64,000 nt of DNA from an uncultured Ruminococcus sp. (lineage in GTDB: Bacteria; Bacillota; Clostridia; Oscillospirales; Ruminococcaceae): contig UQYQ01000002.1 of NCBI GenBank assembly GCA_900545345.1, positions 1 through 64,000 of the forward strand, in the 5' to 3' direction. Positions 62,626-64,000 of the stretch are shown here, one piece after another. How positions within the stretch are numbered: the first letter of the stretch is position 1; every line of letters begins with the position of its first letter. The notes below the pieces were generated by a model. That model was not told where the DNA came from. It did no database searches and worked only from the letters and a program-made list of their open reading frames with translations. The translations under genes and the position numbers were made by a program.

Positions 62626-62664
62626 AAAAGACTATTTGAAGTGAATTCAGATAGTCTTTTTTAT
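62626..62664. terminator. Terminator between the lipoprotein gene and rlmH
   Basis: AAAGACTAT pairs with ATAGTCTTT, with A- and T-rich flanks, so it can serve both converging genes. Confidence 0.85.
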
Positions 62665-62667
62665 TTA

Positions 62668-63153
62668 CTATTTATGATATTTTCCTCCGATTGAGATTTG
62701 AAATGCTCTGTATATCTGTTCAAGCAAAAGTACACGAGCAAGCTGATGGGGGAATGTCATCTTTGACATAGACAGCTTTAAGTCTGATTTTGATTTAATG
62801 TTGGGCGAAATTCCAAAGCTAGACCCTATAATAAAATTAATTGTGCTTTTCCCATTTACGCTGATTTCTTGGATTTTTGAAGACAGTTCATTACTTGTTA
62901 GTTGTTTGCCCTCTATACATAAAGATATATTGAAAGCATTTTTTTTATTCATATAAGTGTCAATAAGTTTTGATTCGCTCAAAAGGGCATTTTCAATTTC
63001 TTTTTCACTGGGATTGTCAGAAAGTCTGCTTTCCGGAAGTTCTGTTATATTAAGCTTGCAAAATGATGAAAGCCTTTTTGAATATTCTGAAACAGCGTCT
63101 TTAAGATATTTCTCTTTTAACTTGCCTACTGTGATGAGATTAATGTTTATCAT
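62668..63153 (-). CDS. rlmH: 23S rRNA pseudouridine-1915 N3-methyltransferase
   Basis: 161 residues, a SPOUT-family methyltransferase acting on helix 69 of 23S rRNA. The N-terminus MININLITVGKLKEKYLKDA and the knot region FIIGSSFGIS...LSMSKMTFPHQLARVLLLEQIYRAF...GGKYHK are characteristic. The usual FxIGGxxG appears as IGSSFG, a mild variant. Its start overlaps the stop of the upstream WalJ-like gene by four bases, so they are translationally coupled. Confidence 0.95.
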   Translation of the reverse strand: MININLITVGKLKEKYLKDAVSEYSKRLSSFCKLNITELPESRLSDNPSEKEIENALLSESKLIDTYMNKKNAFNISLCIEGKQLTSNELSSKIQEISVNGKSTINFIIGSSFGISPNIKSKSDLKLSMSKMTFPHQLARVLLLEQIYRAFQISIGGKYHK

Positions 63154-63941
63154 AGGGTTATTACCTCACCTTCATTAGAAACCGGTGCAACTTTTAGTAT
63201 GTAATCAATTCCGCTTTTAAAATTGCAAAGCTGATTTGTTATGGCTTCTCTTGCTTTGACAGGAGTATTATTTTCTTGACTGAGATGACCTAAAATAATT
63301 CTGGTGGTACCAAGATTTAATAGGCTTTCTATTTCAGCGGCACTGTCGGTGTTTGACAAATGACCGAATTTTGATGCGATTCGCTTTTTGAGCATAAACG
63401 GATATCTCCCGTTTCTCAGCATAATTTCATCATAGTTAGCTTCAAAAAGTACAAGGTCAGACCCGCAGAGGTTTTTGTGAACATTTTCTGTTACCTCACC
63501 TAAGTCTGTACATACAGATATAGTTTTTAAATCAGGAGTCGTTATTCTGTATCCATTGCTTTGTCTGGTGTCGTGCGGAGTTGAGAAAGCAGAAATTTCA
63601 TATCCGCAGAACTCAAAGGCTTTTCCATCGACTTCAACATCATTAATACTTGAAAGCGGTGAGATATGATTTTCGGAAATTAGATACTCAAGATTTTTTG
63701 CTCCGGCAAAAACAGGCGTATGAAAGTTTTTAGTAAAAACCCGCAGCCCTTTTATATGGTCACTGTGTTCATGTGTAATAAAAATTCCCTGCACTATATC
63801 AGGGCTTAACCCATTATCCAGCAGTGCCTGAGTAAGCATTTTGCAGCTTACACCTGCATCAATTAAAATTCCGCCTTTTTCATTTCCAATAAAAGCGGCG
63901 TTCCCTTTGCTTGAAGAGAACAGAGGGTAAACTCTGGCCAT
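63150..63941 (-). CDS. walJ: Metallo-beta-lactamase hydrolase, WalJ/YycJ family
   Basis: 263 residues. The metal-binding THEHSDHIKG motif, N-terminal FSSSKGNAAFIG, CTDLGEVTE and FEANYDEIML segments match YycJ/WalJ proteins, which are linked to cell-wall signalling and double-strand exonuclease activity in other Firmicutes. GAAAGGAATT precedes the ATG at 63939-63941. It lies upstream of rlmH, as often seen in Firmicutes, but no walRK genes are visible in the window on this side. Confidence 0.88.
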   Translation of the reverse strand: MARVYPLFSSSKGNAAFIGNEKGGILIDAGVSCKMLTQALLDNGLSPDIVQGIFITHEHSDHIKGLRVFTKNFHTPVFAGAKNLEYLISENHISPLSSINDVEVDGKAFEFCGYEISAFSTPHDTRQSNGYRITTPDLKTISVCTDLGEVTENVHKNLCGSDLVLFEANYDEIMLRNGRYPFMLKKRIASKFGHLSNTDSAAEIESLLNLGTTRIILGHLSQENNTPVKAREAITNQLCNFKSGIDYILKVAPVSNEGEVITL

Positions 63942-64000
63942 CGAATAATTCCTTTCTTCAATTTGAATTTATGATAAAATAAAAAGGCGACATGAAAAGT

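Overview
The window is AT-rich Gram-positive (Firmicutes/Clostridia) chromosome. An alpha/beta-type small acid-soluble spore protein, strong GGAGG ribosome binding sites, consensus TTGACA-N17-TATAAT promoters, a T-box and AgrB/AgrD-LytTR signalling genes point to a spore-forming anaerobe. The many BspA-like leucine-rich-repeat (LRR) proteins with lysine-rich fibronectin-III tails suggest a gut Ruminococcus-like member of the Oscillospiraceae. The species assignment is inference; no rRNA gene is present to settle it.

Bases 1-23100 form an accessory region for cell-surface proteins and signalling. It opens inside the 3' end of one LRR/FN3 protein. Next come an agr-type peptide gene and its processing protease (agrD-like, agrB-like), a spore protein, a VanY-like carboxypeptidase and a LytTR regulator/GHKL kinase pair. 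Five further secreted LRR paralogues follow downstream (5.6, 9.4, 17.5, 19.3 and 21.3 kb), plus a sixth (13.7 kb) transcribed divergently from a second LytTR regulator/kinase pair on the minus strand. The promoters of the first LytTR pair and of the first LRR gene carry the same VirR/AgrA-like direct-repeat boxes, 20 bp apart and 18 bases upstream of the -35 element. The agrD promoter has a different repeat in nearly the same geometry. I read this as a peptide-sensing circuit controlling an adhesin array.

Bases 23100-35500 are the housekeeping block rpoB-rpoC, rpsL-rpsG-fusA, tuf, with separate strong promoters before rpoB, rpsL and tuf. The LRR array abuts rpoB, where rplJ/rplL usually lie.

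Bases 35500-45400 hold a mixed set: tadA, a membrane-anchored EAL phosphodiesterase with a degenerate GGDEF domain, a secreted C39-like protease with an FN3 module, a RluA-type pseudouridine synthase, a MATE transporter behind an apparent attenuator, an FkbM methyltransferase, two zinc-ribbon DUF4190 membrane proteins and a PduL-type phosphotransacylase.

Bases 45400-57300 are mostly one co-oriented run: a lipoprotein, an OmpR-type regulator and kinase, DUF1385, prmC, DUF1294, recA, recX, rimO, a secreted ComEC-like metallo-beta-lactamase protein and pgsA. A tandem 105/104-bp intergenic repeat lies between recA and recX and supplies the apparent recX start. RimO's known target is S12, whose gene is also in this window.

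Bases 57300-64000 contain a T-box-controlled cysE-cysS operon with a cyclophilin-like membrane protein, a small Cys-rich protein, a PrsA/SurA-like lipoprotein with an interrupted parvulin region, and a minus-strand pair walJ(yycJ)-like and rlmH.
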